Shown: one piece after another, positions 53,258 through 64,000 of the stretch
Layout of the letters: every line of letters begins with the position of its first letter
How positions within the stretch are numbered: the first letter of the stretch is position 1
DNA from: Xanthomonas sacchari
Lineage (GTDB): Bacteria; Pseudomonadota; Gammaproteobacteria; Xanthomonadales; Xanthomonadaceae
DNA: 64,000 nucleotides
Assembly (NCBI RefSeq): GCF_024266585.1
Contig: NZ_CP100647.1
Span: 4,631,001 to 4,695,000 of the forward strand
Reading direction: 5' to 3'
Made by a program: the position numbers and the translations under genes
The notes under the pieces: model-generated
Told to the model about the DNA's origin: nothing
The model's input: only the letters and a program-made list of their open reading frames with translations
Database searches by the model: none

Positions 53258-54421
53258 ATGCTGACCACCCTGGCGGTTTCCTCCTATCGTTCCCTGCGCG
53301 AGCTGGTGCTGCCGCTGGCGGGGCTGACCCTGATCACCGGCGCCAACGGCAGCGGCAAGTCCAACGTCTACCGCGCGCTGCGCCTGCTCGCCGACACCGC
53401 CCAGGGCGGGGTGATCGCCGCACTGGCCCGAGAGGGCGGCCTGCCGTCGGCGCTGTGGGCCGGCCCGGAGACGCTGAGCCGCGCGGTCAGGCGCGGGGCG
53501 CATCCGGTCGAGGGCACGGTACCGCAGCAGGCCGTCGGCCTGAAGCTGGGCTACGCCAGCGACGCATTCGGCTATGCCATCGACCTGGGCCTGCCGACGC
53601 CCTCGGCGTCGGCCTTCGGGCTGGATCCGCAGATCAAGCGCGAATGCATCTGGGCCGGTCCCTGGCTACGCCAGTCCAACCTGCTGGTGGACCGCAACGG
53701 GCCGGCGGTGCGCCTGCGCACCCAGGACGACGGCTGGACCGATGCCGGCGCCGGCATCGCCAGTTTCGACAGCGTGCTGGCGCAATTCTCCGATCCGCGC
53801 GCGGCACCGGAGATGCACGAGGTACGCGAGAACATTCGCCGCTGGCGCTTCTACGACCACTTCCGCACCGATGCCGCGGCACCGGCACGCATGGCGCAGA
53901 TCGGCACGCACACGCCGGTGCTGAGCAACGACGGCGCCGACCTCGCCGCGGCCCTGCAGACCATCCTGGAGATCGGCGACGCCGACGGCCTGCATGCGGC
54001 GGTGGACGATGCCTTCCCCGGCGCACGGCTGACGATCGAGGTGCATGCCGGGCGCTTCGACCTGGCGATGCACCAGCATGGCCTGCTGCGGCCGCTCTCG
54101 GCAGCCGAGCTGTCCGATGGCACCTTGCGTTATCTGCTGTGGATCGCCGCCCTGCTGAGCCCGCGCCCGCCGGAACTGCTGGTGCTCAACGAACCGGAAG
54201 CGAGCCTGCATCCTGACCTGCTGCCGGCGCTAGCGCGGCTGATCGGCAGCGCCGCACGGCAGTCGCAGATCATCGTGGTCTCGCATGCCAGCCGGCTGAT
54301 CGCGGCGCTGGAGCAGCAGCCCGATTGCCTGCACCACCTGCTGATCAAGGAGCACGGCCAGACCGACGTCGCCGACCTTCGCGTACTCGATCGGCCGGCG
54401 TGGCATTGGCCCAGCCGCTGA
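53258..54421 (+). CDS. RecF/SMC-like AAA ATPase
   Basis: 387 residues. Walker A is GANGSGKSN (~29-37) after LAVSSYRSLRELVLPLAGLTLI, the signature is LSAAELSDGTLRYLLWIAALL, and Walker B is LLVLNEPEASLHPDLLPAL with IIVVSHASRLI (H-loop) following. This is the ABC-type head of RecF-like and OLD-like ATPases, without the long coiled coil of SMC. No nuclease domain (TOPRIM) is fused. Such stand-alone proteins occur in both DNA repair and phage defence. Which applies here is unknown. Confidence 0.85.
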   Translation: MLTTLAVSSYRSLRELVLPLAGLTLITGANGSGKSNVYRALRLLADTAQGGVIAALAREGGLPSALWAGPETLSRAVRRGAHPVEGTVPQQAVGLKLGYASDAFGYAIDLGLPTPSASAFGLDPQIKRECIWAGPWLRQSNLLVDRNGPAVRLRTQDDGWTDAGAGIASFDSVLAQFSDPRAAPEMHEVRENIRRWRFYDHFRTDAAAPARMAQIGTHTPVLSNDGADLAAALQTILEIGDADGLHAAVDDAFPGARLTIEVHAGRFDLAMHQHGLLRPLSAAELSDGTLRYLLWIAALLSPRPPELLVLNEPEASLHPDLLPALARLIGSAARQSQIIVVSHASRLIAALEQQPDCLHHLLIKEHGQTDVADLRVLDRPAWHWPSR

Positions 54422-54504
54422 GGCGCGGTGTGCATCGGGTGTGTTTGCTGCCGGCAGCGTCATGTCCGGTTTGGTGGTTGTCGCGTCGTTCGAGTCCGTC
54501 GCGT

Positions 54505-54530
54505 CGGGACTGAAGTCCCTCCCACAGGGC
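54505..54530. repeat. Single GTCGGGACTGAAGTCCC REP element
   Basis: One copy of the GTGGGAG-type palindrome in the gap between the ATPase gene and the GIY-YIG gene. A second, GTCGCG-type hairpin lies near 54618. Confidence 0.7.
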
Positions 54531-54635
54531 GGCCCTCTTGCCTCCAAAATTCGCGCGCATGTGCGGCACCGTTGCAGGGGCGGCGTCGGCCGCGACGGGC
54601 TTTACCGCTCACGCCTCTCGCGGCTGAAGACGCTC

Positions 54636-54950
54636 CTACACCACCGCTGCAGATTCGGCTGGCGCGTGTAGGTTGTCGGCGCCAGGTACGGGGTCGGGCG
54701 CGGCCAGGAACGCCAGCTTGCAGCCACGCGGCAAGCGCTTGAGTGCGTATTCGGCGCGCGAGGCGGCGGCGCGGTCGGGGTAGGCGCGGCTGGCCAGCAG
54801 CCGTACCGGCGGGTTGGCGCGGGTGTACTTGGCGCCGGCACCGCGCAGGTGCGCCTGGAAGCGCGCCTGCAGGTCCGGGGTAATGCCGGCGTAGTAGCTG
54901 CCGTTGCGGCATTCGAGCAGGTACAGGAACCAGGGCGAGTCGGCGGCCAT
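54636..54950 (-). CDS. GIY-YIG endonuclease-like protein (UPF0213)
   Basis: 104 residues. The GIY-YIG core is [31 protein letters not shown], with the variant LYLL..YYAGIT, and the later conserved Glu is in [11 protein letters not shown]. Small one-domain members (UPF0213/YhbQ) are common in proteobacteria and bind or nick structured DNA. The C-terminal ~25 residues are Ala/Pro-rich and not conserved in type. The gene is isolated between repeats. Confidence 0.85.
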   Translation of the reverse strand: MAADSPWFLYLLECRNGSYYAGITPDLQARFQAHLRGAGAKYTRANPPVRLLASRAYPDRAAASRAEYALKRLPRGCKLAFLAAPDPVPGADNLHAPAESAAVV

Positions 54951-55034
54951 GCAGGCATTATCGACACGGTGGCCGGTTTCACCAGCAGCGGCGTCCGCCC
55001 ATGCGCGCAGGCGACCTCGGGCATCACCTGTTGG

Positions 55035-55160
55035 TCAGACCCCGATGTCGGCCAGCGCGGCGCTGGCGGCATCGGCCAGTCGCCGGCCTTCGGCGGTCAG
55101 CTTGACCTCACGCGCATGGCGCTGGAACAGCGTGGCGCCGGGCAGGGCCTGGTGCGTTTG
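55035..55160 (-). pseudogene. LysR-type (GcvA-like) regulator remnant
   Basis: On the minus strand LPGATLFQRHAREVKLTAEGRRLADAASAALADIGV is the second half of a LysR winged helix (usual form LG..LF.R..R.V.LT..G). No HTH start precedes it in frame and no effector-binding domain follows, since a stop ends the frame. GcvA, a glycine-responsive LysR regulator, often adjoins glycine loci, and a glycine riboswitch lies 450 bp away. It is therefore a decayed fragment. Confidence 0.55.
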
Positions 55161-55617
55161 GCAGTCGATCGCCGCTATGTCCCAGCCCATCAATTCGCAG
55201 CTGTACGTCCCAGCGCGCCGGTTCCGCGCCGTTGCGCTGAACCGGCGACAACAGGCTTTAACGCGCTGCGAACACCTTGCCAGCCGTTGCCACACACCGG
55301 CATACCAGGGCCACCGTGCAGGCGGATAACGACATCGCCGGCTCGCAGCCGTCGACACCGAAGCTCTCTCCCTTCGTATTCGGCGGCGCGGCCGGTTTTT
55401 TTGCGTGTTCGGCCGCCAGGCGCGGCGTCATGGCCGGCGGCGGCTGGCTGGCGCGGCGCAGTCTCCGCCGTGTGCCTCCCCGCCGGCAGCGTTGCGGCGA
55501 CCGCCGCGGGCACGCTGGCCAAGTCGCAGCGCCATCGCCCGGACCGGCGCGCCGATGCAGCGCGCGCAACGGGAGTCTCCAGCGAAGCGGCGGCGCCGGC
55601 TGCTAGAATCGCCCCCG
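55161..55617. other. Intergenic stretch before glycine riboswitch
   Basis: No gene is seen. TAGAAT at 55604-55609 could be the -10 box of the riboswitch transcript. Confidence 0.4.
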
Positions 55618-55815
55618 GATGCAGGAGAGAGGCGCCGATGCCGGCGCCCGCCGAAGGCGCAGGCTCCCATAATCGCTCAGGCCGGTGGCACGACACGCCG
55701 CCAACCATGCATCCGGTACGCCGATCTGGAGAGAGGTCTTCAATGACCCGCCGAAGGGGCACGTGGCCCGGCCACCGAACTCTCAGGCAAAAGGACAGCG
55801 GGAGCGGCAACGGAA
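55618..55815 (+). ncRNA. Tandem glycine riboswitch
   Basis: Two aptamers of the gcvT type lie in tandem. The first has GGAGAGAGGCGCC, GCCGAAGGCGCAGG and CGCTCAGGCCGG; the second has CTGGAGAGAGGTC, CCCGCCGAAGGGGCACG and the strongly conserved CTCTCAGGCAAAAGGACAG. The pair is followed ~75 bp later by a TRIC/UPF0126 gene. Glycine binding to such tandem elements usually switches on expression of a glycine catabolism or transport gene. Confidence 0.93.
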
Positions 55816-55890
55816 ATCCCCACGCCCGCGTGCTCGCGCCCGCGTGCGTGGCGCGTTTCCGTCCCCGCCTGCCGTGTCCGGAGCCTCCCC

Positions 55891-56508
55891 ATGCTGCTCT
55901 CTCTGATCTACCTCGTCGCCATTTCCGCCGAAGCCATGACCGGCGCCTTGTCCGCCGGGCGCCGGCGCATGGACCTGTTCGGCGTGGCCATCATCGCCTG
56001 CGTCACCGCGCTCGGTGGCGGATCGCTGCGCGATATCGTCCTGGGACACTACCCGCTGGGCTGGGTGAAGCATCCGGAGTACCTGGGCTTCACCATCTGC
56101 GCGGCGCTGATCGCGACCTGGGTCGCGCGCTGGATGCATCACTTCCGCCGGACCTTCCTGGTGCTGGACGGGCTGGGCCTGATCGCGTTCACCCTGATCG
56201 GCTGCGCGGTGGCGCGCGATGCCGGGCACTCCGCGCCGATCGTGGTGATCGCGGGCATGTTGACCGGCGCCTTCGGCGGCGTGCTGCGCGATGTGCTGTG
56301 CAACGAAGTGCCGCTGATCTTCCAGAAAGAACTCTATGCGCTGATCACCCTGTTCACCGGTGCGGCCTGGCTGGGACTGCTACAACTGGGTGTATCGCTC
56401 AACGCCGCCACGCTGTGGTGCCTGGGCGGCGGATTCCTATTGCGCCTGCTGGCGATCCACTGCAAATGGGAAATGCCCAAGTTCGTGTACAGCGACGAAG
56501 CGCACTGA
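55891..56508 (+). CDS. TRIC/UPF0126 membrane protein, probable glycine transporter
   Basis: 205 residues with about seven membrane helices. It is a tandem repeat of two UPF0126 units. The hallmark is present twice: ALGGGSLRDIVLGHYPLGWV and AFGGVLRDVLCNEVPLIFQ, each GG..RD. The family is YicG/YadS-like, proposed to carry small substrates, and the eukaryotic TRIC channels are relatives. Its only obvious regulator here is the tandem glycine riboswitch just upstream, which points to glycine as substrate or signal. Confidence 0.88.
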   Translation: MLLSLIYLVAISAEAMTGALSAGRRRMDLFGVAIIACVTALGGGSLRDIVLGHYPLGWVKHPEYLGFTICAALIATWVARWMHHFRRTFLVLDGLGLIAFTLIGCAVARDAGHSAPIVVIAGMLTGAFGGVLRDVLCNEVPLIFQKELYALITLFTGAAWLGLLQLGVSLNAATLWCLGGGFLLRLLAIHCKWEMPKFVYSDEAH

Positions 56509-56568
56509 GCGCGCGCCGCGGCAGTGCGGGGTGTGCGCCCGGACCCGCGGCCCGGGCGCGCGCCGACC

Positions 56569-57642
<1,074 letters not shown>

Positions 57643-57686
57643 GGGTGTCTCTCGTGGGGGCTTGGGTGGGGCCAGGGCCGGCGGCA

Positions 57687-57720
57687 TGAAAAAAGCCGCC
57701 AGGTTCGCTGGCGGCTTTCG
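57687..57720 (-). terminator. Attenuator terminator of the DAHP synthase gene
   Basis: Minus strand: AAAGCCGCCAG pairs with CTGGCGGCTTT around CGAAC, then a run of six T, ending ~45 nt before the DAHP synthase start codon. Its 5' arm (CCGCCAGCG, 57706-57714) is the exact complement of CGCTGGCGG inside the leader reading frame (about 57764-57773), which would give a competing antiterminator. Confidence 0.85.
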
Positions 57721-57741
57721 GGATTGCGGCTGAAGTGTCCT

Positions 57742-57825
57742 TCAGGGTGAACGCGATCCTTCCTCCGCCAGCGGCATCGGAAAACCGTAGTACCAAAAGT
57801 AAAAGCTGCGGCAGGAAGCGTTCAT
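57742..57825 (-). CDS. Aromatic leader peptide (attenuation control)
   Basis: 27 residues, too short to be a usual protein. Codons 8-15 read FYFWYYGF: seven of eight are Phe, Tyr or Trp, covering all three aromatic amino acids. The frame sits between a possible promoter and the terminator before the DAHP synthase gene. Ribosome stalling at these codons when aromatic aminoacyl-tRNA is scarce would cover segment 1 (57805-57816), free segment 2 (57763-57774) to pair with the terminator's 5' arm, and let transcription continue. No strong Shine-Dalgarno sequence was seen. Confidence 0.82.
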   Translation of the reverse strand: MNASCRSFYFWYYGFPMPLAEEGSRSP

Positions 57826-57884
57826 GGGACGTAGTGATAACACAGGGTTTGCGGCGGCGCCACAGTTGCATTGGCAACTTGTGG

Positions 57885-57979
57885 AGCCGGGAATGGGGAA
57901 TCGGGAATGGGGAATCGGAAAAAGCAGCGCCACCGCTCCGCTTTCGACTCCCCAGTCCCGACTCCCGATTCCCCGCCCC
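57885..57979. repeat. Inverted GGGAATCGGGAATGGGGAATCGG repeats
   Basis: Runs of GGGAATGGGGAATCGGGAATGGGGAATCGG are followed ~35 bp later by complementary GACTCCCCAGTCCCGACTCCCGATTCCCC, forming a long imperfect hairpin. It lies just after the stop of the TonB-receptor gene and may serve as its terminator. The same unit appears at ~41462, 41670, 41897, 49029, 63467 and 63553. Confidence 0.75.
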
Positions 57980-60886
57980 TCAGAAATCCAGCACGTACTC
58001 CGCCGCCACCTCGCGCCCGATCGCGTCGTACAGGGTGGTGTTGTAGAACTGGTAGCCGTAGTAGCGCTCCTTGTTGTCGTAGCCGACGGTGTTGAGCACG
58101 TTGTTGATGTACAGGTTGACCTTCATCTTCGGCGCGATGCGGTAGCCGGCGGTGAGGTTCCAGTACAGCGCCGGGCCGACGCGGCCGAAGTAGCGGGTGG
58201 TGCTCTGGCCGAAGTGGCGGTTGCCGCTGTCGGTGACGCGGCAGGCGTCGGAGGGACTGGGCTGGTAGCCGTCGTCGAAACGGGTGCAGGTGCCCCAGTT
58301 CACCGCCTGGGTGGAGCCGAAGCGCTTGGCGTACACGGTCAGGTCCAGCGGGCCACCGTTTTCCCAGTGCAAGCTGCCGCGCAGCTTGCTGCGGATCTTC
58401 TGATCGCGCAGGTTCTTGTCGTCGTCGGTGCGGTAGGTCTGCTCGTGGTAGCCGATCAGGTTGTTGTAATCCAGGGCGAAGCTGAAGTTGCCCCAGCGCG
58501 CGGTGTTGAGGCGGTACTTCAACGAGGCGTCGACGCCGGACACGTGCATCTGCGCGATGTTGATCGGCCCCTGCTCGATGTCGGTGACGCGGCCGGCGGC
58601 ATCGCGCGAAACGCGCGAGAGGATGCGCGCGCAGTACTCGGCGCCGCCGGGATTGACCCACACGCCGCCGGCGGTGGTCAGGCCGGTGCGGCAGCCGGCT
58701 TCGGCGCTGAGCACCTCGTCGCGGTTGAGGTCCTTGATCATGTCCTGCAGCCGGATCCGGTAGTAGTCGGCGGTCAGCGACAGGCCCTCGGCGATATCCC
58801 AGACGAAACCGGCGGTGACCGAGCGGCCGTGCTCCGATTCCAGGTCAGGCGTGCCGCGGCGATTGACCTGCATCAGGTAGAACACGTCGCTGTTCTCGGC
58901 GCTGCAGCCGCCGGTGAGGTAGTAACCCTTCTGGATGCAGCGGTACTGGTCGATCACGGTCTGCTCGGTGGAACTGGGTTCGCCGAGCACGTAGTGCATG
59001 TCCGGGGCGCGGAAGCTGGTGGCGACGCTGCCGCGCAGCAGCAGCGTGTTCAGCGGCCGCCATTCCAGGCCGGCGCTCCAGGTGGTGTCGCGCTGCGTGC
59101 CGATCGCCGCGCCCAGGTCGCTGCCGTAGACGCGGTAGTCGCCGTAGCGGTCGTGGCGCGCGGCCAGGCTGGCATTGAGCGAGGACAGCAGCGGCACGTC
59201 GAACTCGATCCCGCCGGAGTAGCGCAGGCGCTCGCCGCCGCCGTAATCGACCACGTCCAGCGGATAGCAGGTGTTGGCGCAGGGATCCGGCGCCAGCCGG
59301 TAGCCCTGCTTGGCCACCTCGCCGACCGCGGCGAACTTGATCGGCCCGGCCCAGCCCTGCAGCAGCTCGCCGGTGATGTTGGCGCTGGCCTGGTTGACCC
59401 AGGAATCGGCGCGGCTGTGCGCCTTCACCGCCAGGTCGTTGTACTGCGCGCCGGTCAGTGGCTGGTACCAGCGCGACTCGTCGAGATCGTAGATCGGCGT
59501 GCCGTCGGCGGTGCTGCCCAGCTGCGGGCCCAGGAAGTAGGCATAGGCCTTTTGCGTGTCCACCGTACGCACGTATTCGTCCACGGTGTAGCGCGCGCGG
59601 CCCACCGCCAGCTCCCAGTCGAAGCGATCGGCAAGGCGGCCCTTGAGGCCGGCGCTCAGATCCCAGGACAGTTCCTTGGTGGTGTTGGCCAGGTTCTTCC
59701 AGCCGCCGGATTCGAAACGGGTCAACTGGCGGATCGCATACAGGTCGCGGTCGCTGGCGGTGTCGTGGAACGGGCCGAGGTAGACGTAGGGCGGGTCGTA
59801 GGTCCAGTAGCCGAGGCTCTTGGTCGTGGACAGCGTGCTCCAGGCCTGCACGCCGTTGTCGAAATCGAAGGTGCCGTACAGGTAGGCCGAGCCGCTGTCG
59901 CCGCCGCTGGCGGCCAGCCAGTCGGCGTAGTCGTGGGCCATGCCGCAGTAGCCGCCGAGGTTGCGCACGGTGTCGCTGTTGTAGTCGTAGCTCAGCCGCT
60001 GCGCGTCGATGAACTGGCCGCCGAAACGCGCGCAGGTGCCGCTGGGCGGCGCCAGCCGCTGGCTGTTGCCGGCGTCGATCAGGCTCAGCCCGGTGAACGG
60101 ATTGAAGCCGTACTTGCGCGCCTGCGCGGTCCAGTTGCTGTAGGACTCATCGTCCTGATCGTCCATCTTCGGCCGCTCGCCGACCGACAGCGGATCGCGC
60201 CGGGTCCACTGCAGTGCATAGGTCAGGTTCCACTTGTCGCCGCTGCGGCCACCGACCCAGGACAGGTCGACCACGTCGCGCCCGCCGGCGGTGGCGGTGC
60301 CGCCGCGCAGGCGCACCTGATTGCCTTCATAGCCCTGCTTGAGGATCACGTTGATGACGCCGGCGACCGCGTCGGAGCCGTAGATCGCCGAGGCGCCGCC
60401 GGTGAGGATCTCGATGCGTTCCACCGCCGCGGAAGGGATGTTGGCGTAGTTGGCGAAATTGCTCTCGCCGGCGTAGGGCTGCGGGTAGTCGGCGACGCGA
60501 TGGCCGTTGACCAGCAGCAGGGTGCGCCCGGGCCCGAGGTCGCGCAGGCTCACCGGCGAAGCGTTGGGCGTGTGCGAGCCGTACTTGGTGTCGGCCTCGA
60601 CGCTGCCCTGCTGGTTGAGCGTGCTGAGCACGTCGTAGACGGTGAGGAAGCCTTCCTGCTGGATCTGCTGCGCGCTGATCGTCAGCACCGGCTCGGCGCC
60701 CTCCACCTCCGAACGCTTGATCCGCGAGCCGGTGACCACGACCTGGCCCAGGTCGGTGGCGGCGGCCTTGGGCGCGGCGGTGTCGGTGTCGGCGTCGGCG
60801 TCGGCGTTCTGCGCACGCGCTTCCGGCGCGCCATGCAGCGCCAGCACGATGCCGAACGCGAGGGTGGTGAGTGGGCGAAGTGGCAT
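57980..60886 (-). CDS. TonB-dependent receptor, large (CirA/Oar type)
   Basis: 968 residues from MPLRPLTTLAFGIVLALHG at 60886, an N-terminal signal peptide. The plug contains a TonB-box-like DLGQVVVTGSRIKRSEVEG, PVSLRDLGPGRTLLLVNGHRVADYP and AVERIEILTGGASAIYGSDAVAGVINVILK. A long barrel follows with many Cys (CARF, YCGMAH, CANTCYP, CIQKGYY) in surface loops, ending AAEYVLDF with the terminal Phe. Substrate unknown. The VTGSRI plug opening is common in xanthomonad receptors for plant-derived or large compounds. A 44-residue longer in-frame start has no signal and is rejected. Confidence 0.93.
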   Translation of the reverse strand: MPLRPLTTLAFGIVLALHGAPEARAQNADADADTDTAAPKAAATDLGQVVVTGSRIKRSEVEGAEPVLTISAQQIQQEGFLTVYDVLSTLNQQGSVEADTKYGSHTPNASPVSLRDLGPGRTLLLVNGHRVADYPQPYAGESNFANYANIPSAAVERIEILTGGASAIYGSDAVAGVINVILKQGYEGNQVRLRGGTATAGGRDVVDLSWVGGRSGDKWNLTYALQWTRRDPLSVGERPKMDDQDDESYSNWTAQARKYGFNPFTGLSLIDAGNSQRLAPPSGTCARFGGQFIDAQRLSYDYNSDTVRNLGGYCGMAHDYADWLAASGGDSGSAYLYGTFDFDNGVQAWSTLSTTKSLGYWTYDPPYVYLGPFHDTASDRDLYAIRQLTRFESGGWKNLANTTKELSWDLSAGLKGRLADRFDWELAVGRARYTVDEYVRTVDTQKAYAYFLGPQLGSTADGTPIYDLDESRWYQPLTGAQYNDLAVKAHSRADSWVNQASANITGELLQGWAGPIKFAAVGEVAKQGYRLAPDPCANTCYPLDVVDYGGGERLRYSGGIEFDVPLLSSLNASLAARHDRYGDYRVYGSDLGAAIGTQRDTTWSAGLEWRPLNTLLLRGSVATSFRAPDMHYVLGEPSSTEQTVIDQYRCIQKGYYLTGGCSAENSDVFYLMQVNRRGTPDLESEHGRSVTAGFVWDIAEGLSLTADYYRIRLQDMIKDLNRDEVLSAEAGCRTGLTTAGGVWVNPGGAEYCARILSRVSRDAAGRVTDIEQGPINIAQMHVSGVDASLKYRLNTARWGNFSFALDYNNLIGYHEQTYRTDDDKNLRDQKIRSKLRGSLHWENGGPLDLTVYAKRFGSTQAVNWGTCTRFDDGYQPSPSDACRVTDSGNRHFGQSTTRYFGRVGPALYWNLTAGYRIAPKMKVNLYINNVLNTVGYDNKERYYGYQFYNTTLYDAIGREVAAEYVLDF

Positions 60887-61804
60887 GCAGTGTCCCCGGC
60901 AGCGGATGGAAGCAGCGCCGTGCGAACACGACCTGCGGCGTCCTCTTCGCTGCGCCGCGCCCCTGGCCGTGCCGCGCATGCCGCGGGCACGCGCCACCCT
61001 GCGCCGGCCGCGGCGCACAGAAGAAGACGAACATGCGGGCGTGCAGATCCCCCTGGACGCCCGTGTGCCCTAACCTGCATGGCGCTGAAAACGCTGTCAA
61101 CACGCGGCCGCACCACGCGTGTAGACGATTGCGTGTTGTGCGCGATTCGCCGCGCAGCGCGCCGATTCCCGCCGCATCGCGATCGCAGGCAGTGCCAGCC
61201 GCAACTCTGGCGGAGACGCTGCTGGGCAACGATGGGCTGCACGCGCATCGCGATCGCGTGCCCCTCTCCCGTTGGGAGAGAGGTTGGGGTGAGGGTACGG
61301 CGCGCAGCGTCTCGCGGTGTTTGGGCGCATGGCGGGACGCCTGCATTCTCATCCCGCCTGTCGGGGGCACTGCCGCCTGCGACGCCTGTGCCGCACCTCG
61401 GTCGGAAGATCGCACAAGCCCGGCGCAGGCAGCTTCCAGAATGCAGCTTCGCTGCTTGCCGCAGCTCGGCGACACACGCCGTTGTCCTCGCAGGAGCGGC
61501 TTCAGCCGCAACGGGCATTGCCGGTAACGCTTCATCGCGGCTGCAGCCGCTCCTGCGACATCGTTCCCTCGTCTTTGCCGAAGTGCTCTACAGACGCTCG
61601 CCAAGCAGGTTCTGCGGGGTCACGGCAAGCGGATGCGCCGCGGCGTTGACCCAGGCGCACGAAGGCGCGGACGAGCGCATCGGCATGCCACCGCGATGAC
61701 CGCACGCGGTGCGGCCGCCACCGGCGCGCACGCAAAAAAAGAGCCCCGCATCGCTGCGGGGCTCCTTTCGACTGCGTGGAACAGGTCGGCCGTGGCCGGC
61801 TGGA
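60887..61804. other. Intergenic region, ~900 bp, repeats and groEL terminator
   Basis: It contains a CTCTCCC-GGGAGAG element at ~61263-61300 (141-bp family), REP palindromes at ~61494 (GGAGCGGCTTCAGCCGC) and ~61534, and the groEL terminator (61734-61768). Its left end is the promoter region of the TonB-receptor gene. No gene is credible. Confidence 0.5.
61734..61768 (-). terminator. groESL operon terminator
   Basis: GAGCCCCGCA (61741-61750) pairs with TGCGGGGCTC (61755-61764) around TCGC, followed on the minus strand by seven T. It lies ~37 bp after the groEL stop. Confidence 0.9.
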
Positions 61805-63457
<1,653 letters not shown>

Positions 63458-63597
63458 TTACCTCGGGAATAGGGAATGGAGAACAGGGAATAGGCAGATC
63501 AAGAGCGGGCGGTCGGGACGGACGGAAATCGCGGGCGACGAAGGCGCCTGACCGATTCCCGATTCACCAATCCCGATTCCCGCGATCGGCGGCGCTG

Positions 63598-63885
63598 TTA
63601 GCCGACGATCGCCAGCACGTCGTCTTCGCGCAGCACCTTGTACTCGACGCCTTCGGCCTTGTAGCTGGAACCGGCGTACTGGCCGTAGATGACCTTGTCG
63701 CCGACCTTCAGCGCCGGGGCGCGCACGCTGCCGTTGTCCAGCGGCTTGCCGGCGCCGACGGCCACGACTTCACCCTTGGTGGACTTTTCCTTGGCCGAAT
63801 CCGGGATCACGATGCCGCCGGCGGAGATTTCGTCGGCTTCGATCGGCTTGACTACGACGCGGTCGTGAAGCGGCTTGATGCTCAT
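63598..63885 (-). CDS. groES: 10-kDa co-chaperonin GroES
   Basis: 95 residues. [21 protein letters not shown] and the mobile-loop segment [15 protein letters not shown] with KVIYGQYAG are characteristic. It caps the GroEL ring as a heptamer. The start at 63885 follows AAGAGGTCTCTC. It is the first gene of the groESL operon. Confidence 0.99.
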   Translation of the reverse strand: MSIKPLHDRVVVKPIEADEISAGGIVIPDSAKEKSTKGEVVAVGAGKPLDNGSVRAPALKVGDKVIYGQYAGSSYKAEGVEYKVLREDDVLAIVG

Positions 63886-63934
63886 TGAGAGAGACCTCTT
63901 AAGTGATTGATTGGTCTAGGAAAGGCCGGCGATG

Positions 63935-63961
63935 TTAGCACTCGCCCATGACGACTGCCAG
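63935..63961. promoter_or_regulatory. Degenerate CIRCE element before groES
   Basis: TTAGCACTC (63935-63943) is an exact left arm. After 9 nt, GACTGCCAG matches 6 of 9 positions of the right arm GAGTGCTAA. HrcA binds CIRCE to repress groESL, and Xanthomonas campestris is reported to control groESL by HrcA and CIRCE. Confidence 0.55.
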
Positions 63962-63972
63962 CAACGCTCGCG

Positions 63973-63993
63973 AAAAAACCCGGTAAGGCCGGG
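63973..63993 (-). terminator. Terminator of a gene beyond the right edge
   Basis: CCCGG (63979-63983) pairs with CCGGG (63989-63993) around a 5-nt loop, followed on the minus strand by six T. It would end a minus-strand transcript entering from outside the window. Confidence 0.6.
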
Positions 63994-64000
63994 ATGCGCC

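Noticed and set aside
57824..61699. 1291-codon frame antisense to the TonB receptor
   Set aside because: Antisense shadow of a clear receptor gene.

Overview
The window is high-GC gammaproteobacterial chromosome, most likely Xanthomonas (Xanthomonadaceae). The reasons are two effector-like proteins with the Xanthomonadales C-terminal secretion domain (XVIPCD), many short GTAGGAG/GTGGGAG palindromes of the Xanthomonas/Stenotrophomonas/Pseudomonas REP type, two large TonB-dependent receptors, an S53 peptidase, and housekeeping loci (aceE, glnE, a DAHP synthase, groESL). Species cannot be set from the sequence alone. No rRNA, tRNA, CRISPR array, transposase or integrase was found.

Layout. 0-8.3 kb: a cut alpha/beta hydrolase, a YjjJ-type HipA kinase, a DUF2076 protein, a polysaccharide deacetylase, a lipoprotein esterase, an SPFH lipoprotein and hypothetical proteins. 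8.4-16.4 kb: an interbacterial-killing region with two XVIPCD effectors, each beside a secreted or lipoprotein partner that probably gives immunity, and a duplicated host gene (one copy shortened) bracketing the second cassette. 17.5-21.9 kb: an AT-rich defence island with an AvcD-type anti-phage dCTP deaminase and an overlapping DUF262/HEPN gene pair. 22-27.7 kb: aceE, then an Rsb-type partner-switching operon (PP2C phosphatase, anti-sigma kinase, STAS antagonist). 27.9-28.6 kb: five 123-bp tandem repeats. 28.9-30.4 kb: a YqjI/YqjH-like PadR regulator and ferric-siderophore reductase. 30.4-32.6 kb: a compact RiPP-like operon behind a perfect Clp/CRP box, with a Cys-rich precursor, a radical SAM maturase, a second Cys-rich precursor and a Tat-signal protein. 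32.6-37 kb: YceI, nitroreductase, ELM1-like protein and sedolisin. 37-41.5 kb: 141-bp repeats, then a TonB receptor and a periplasmic glycerophosphodiesterase. 42.1-48.7 kb: a VUT-family transporter, 113-bp BIME-like repeats, glnE, an inverted chimeric repeat block and a ProP-type transporter. 49.2-54.9 kb: an AsmA/YdbH-like protein, succinyl-CoA:acetate CoA-transferase, a RecF-like ATPase and a GIY-YIG protein. 55-57.9 kb: a LysR remnant, a tandem glycine riboswitch before a TRIC/UPF0126 transporter, and a DAHP synthase behind an aromatic-residue leader peptide and attenuator. 58-64 kb: a TonB receptor and groES-groEL with a degenerate CIRCE.

The candidates most likely to be new are the two-precursor radical-SAM RiPP operon (30.4-32.6 kb), the aromatic attenuator (57.7-57.8 kb), the adjacent defence systems (18-21.9 kb) and the effector cassette inserted between duplicated genes (13.3-16.4 kb).
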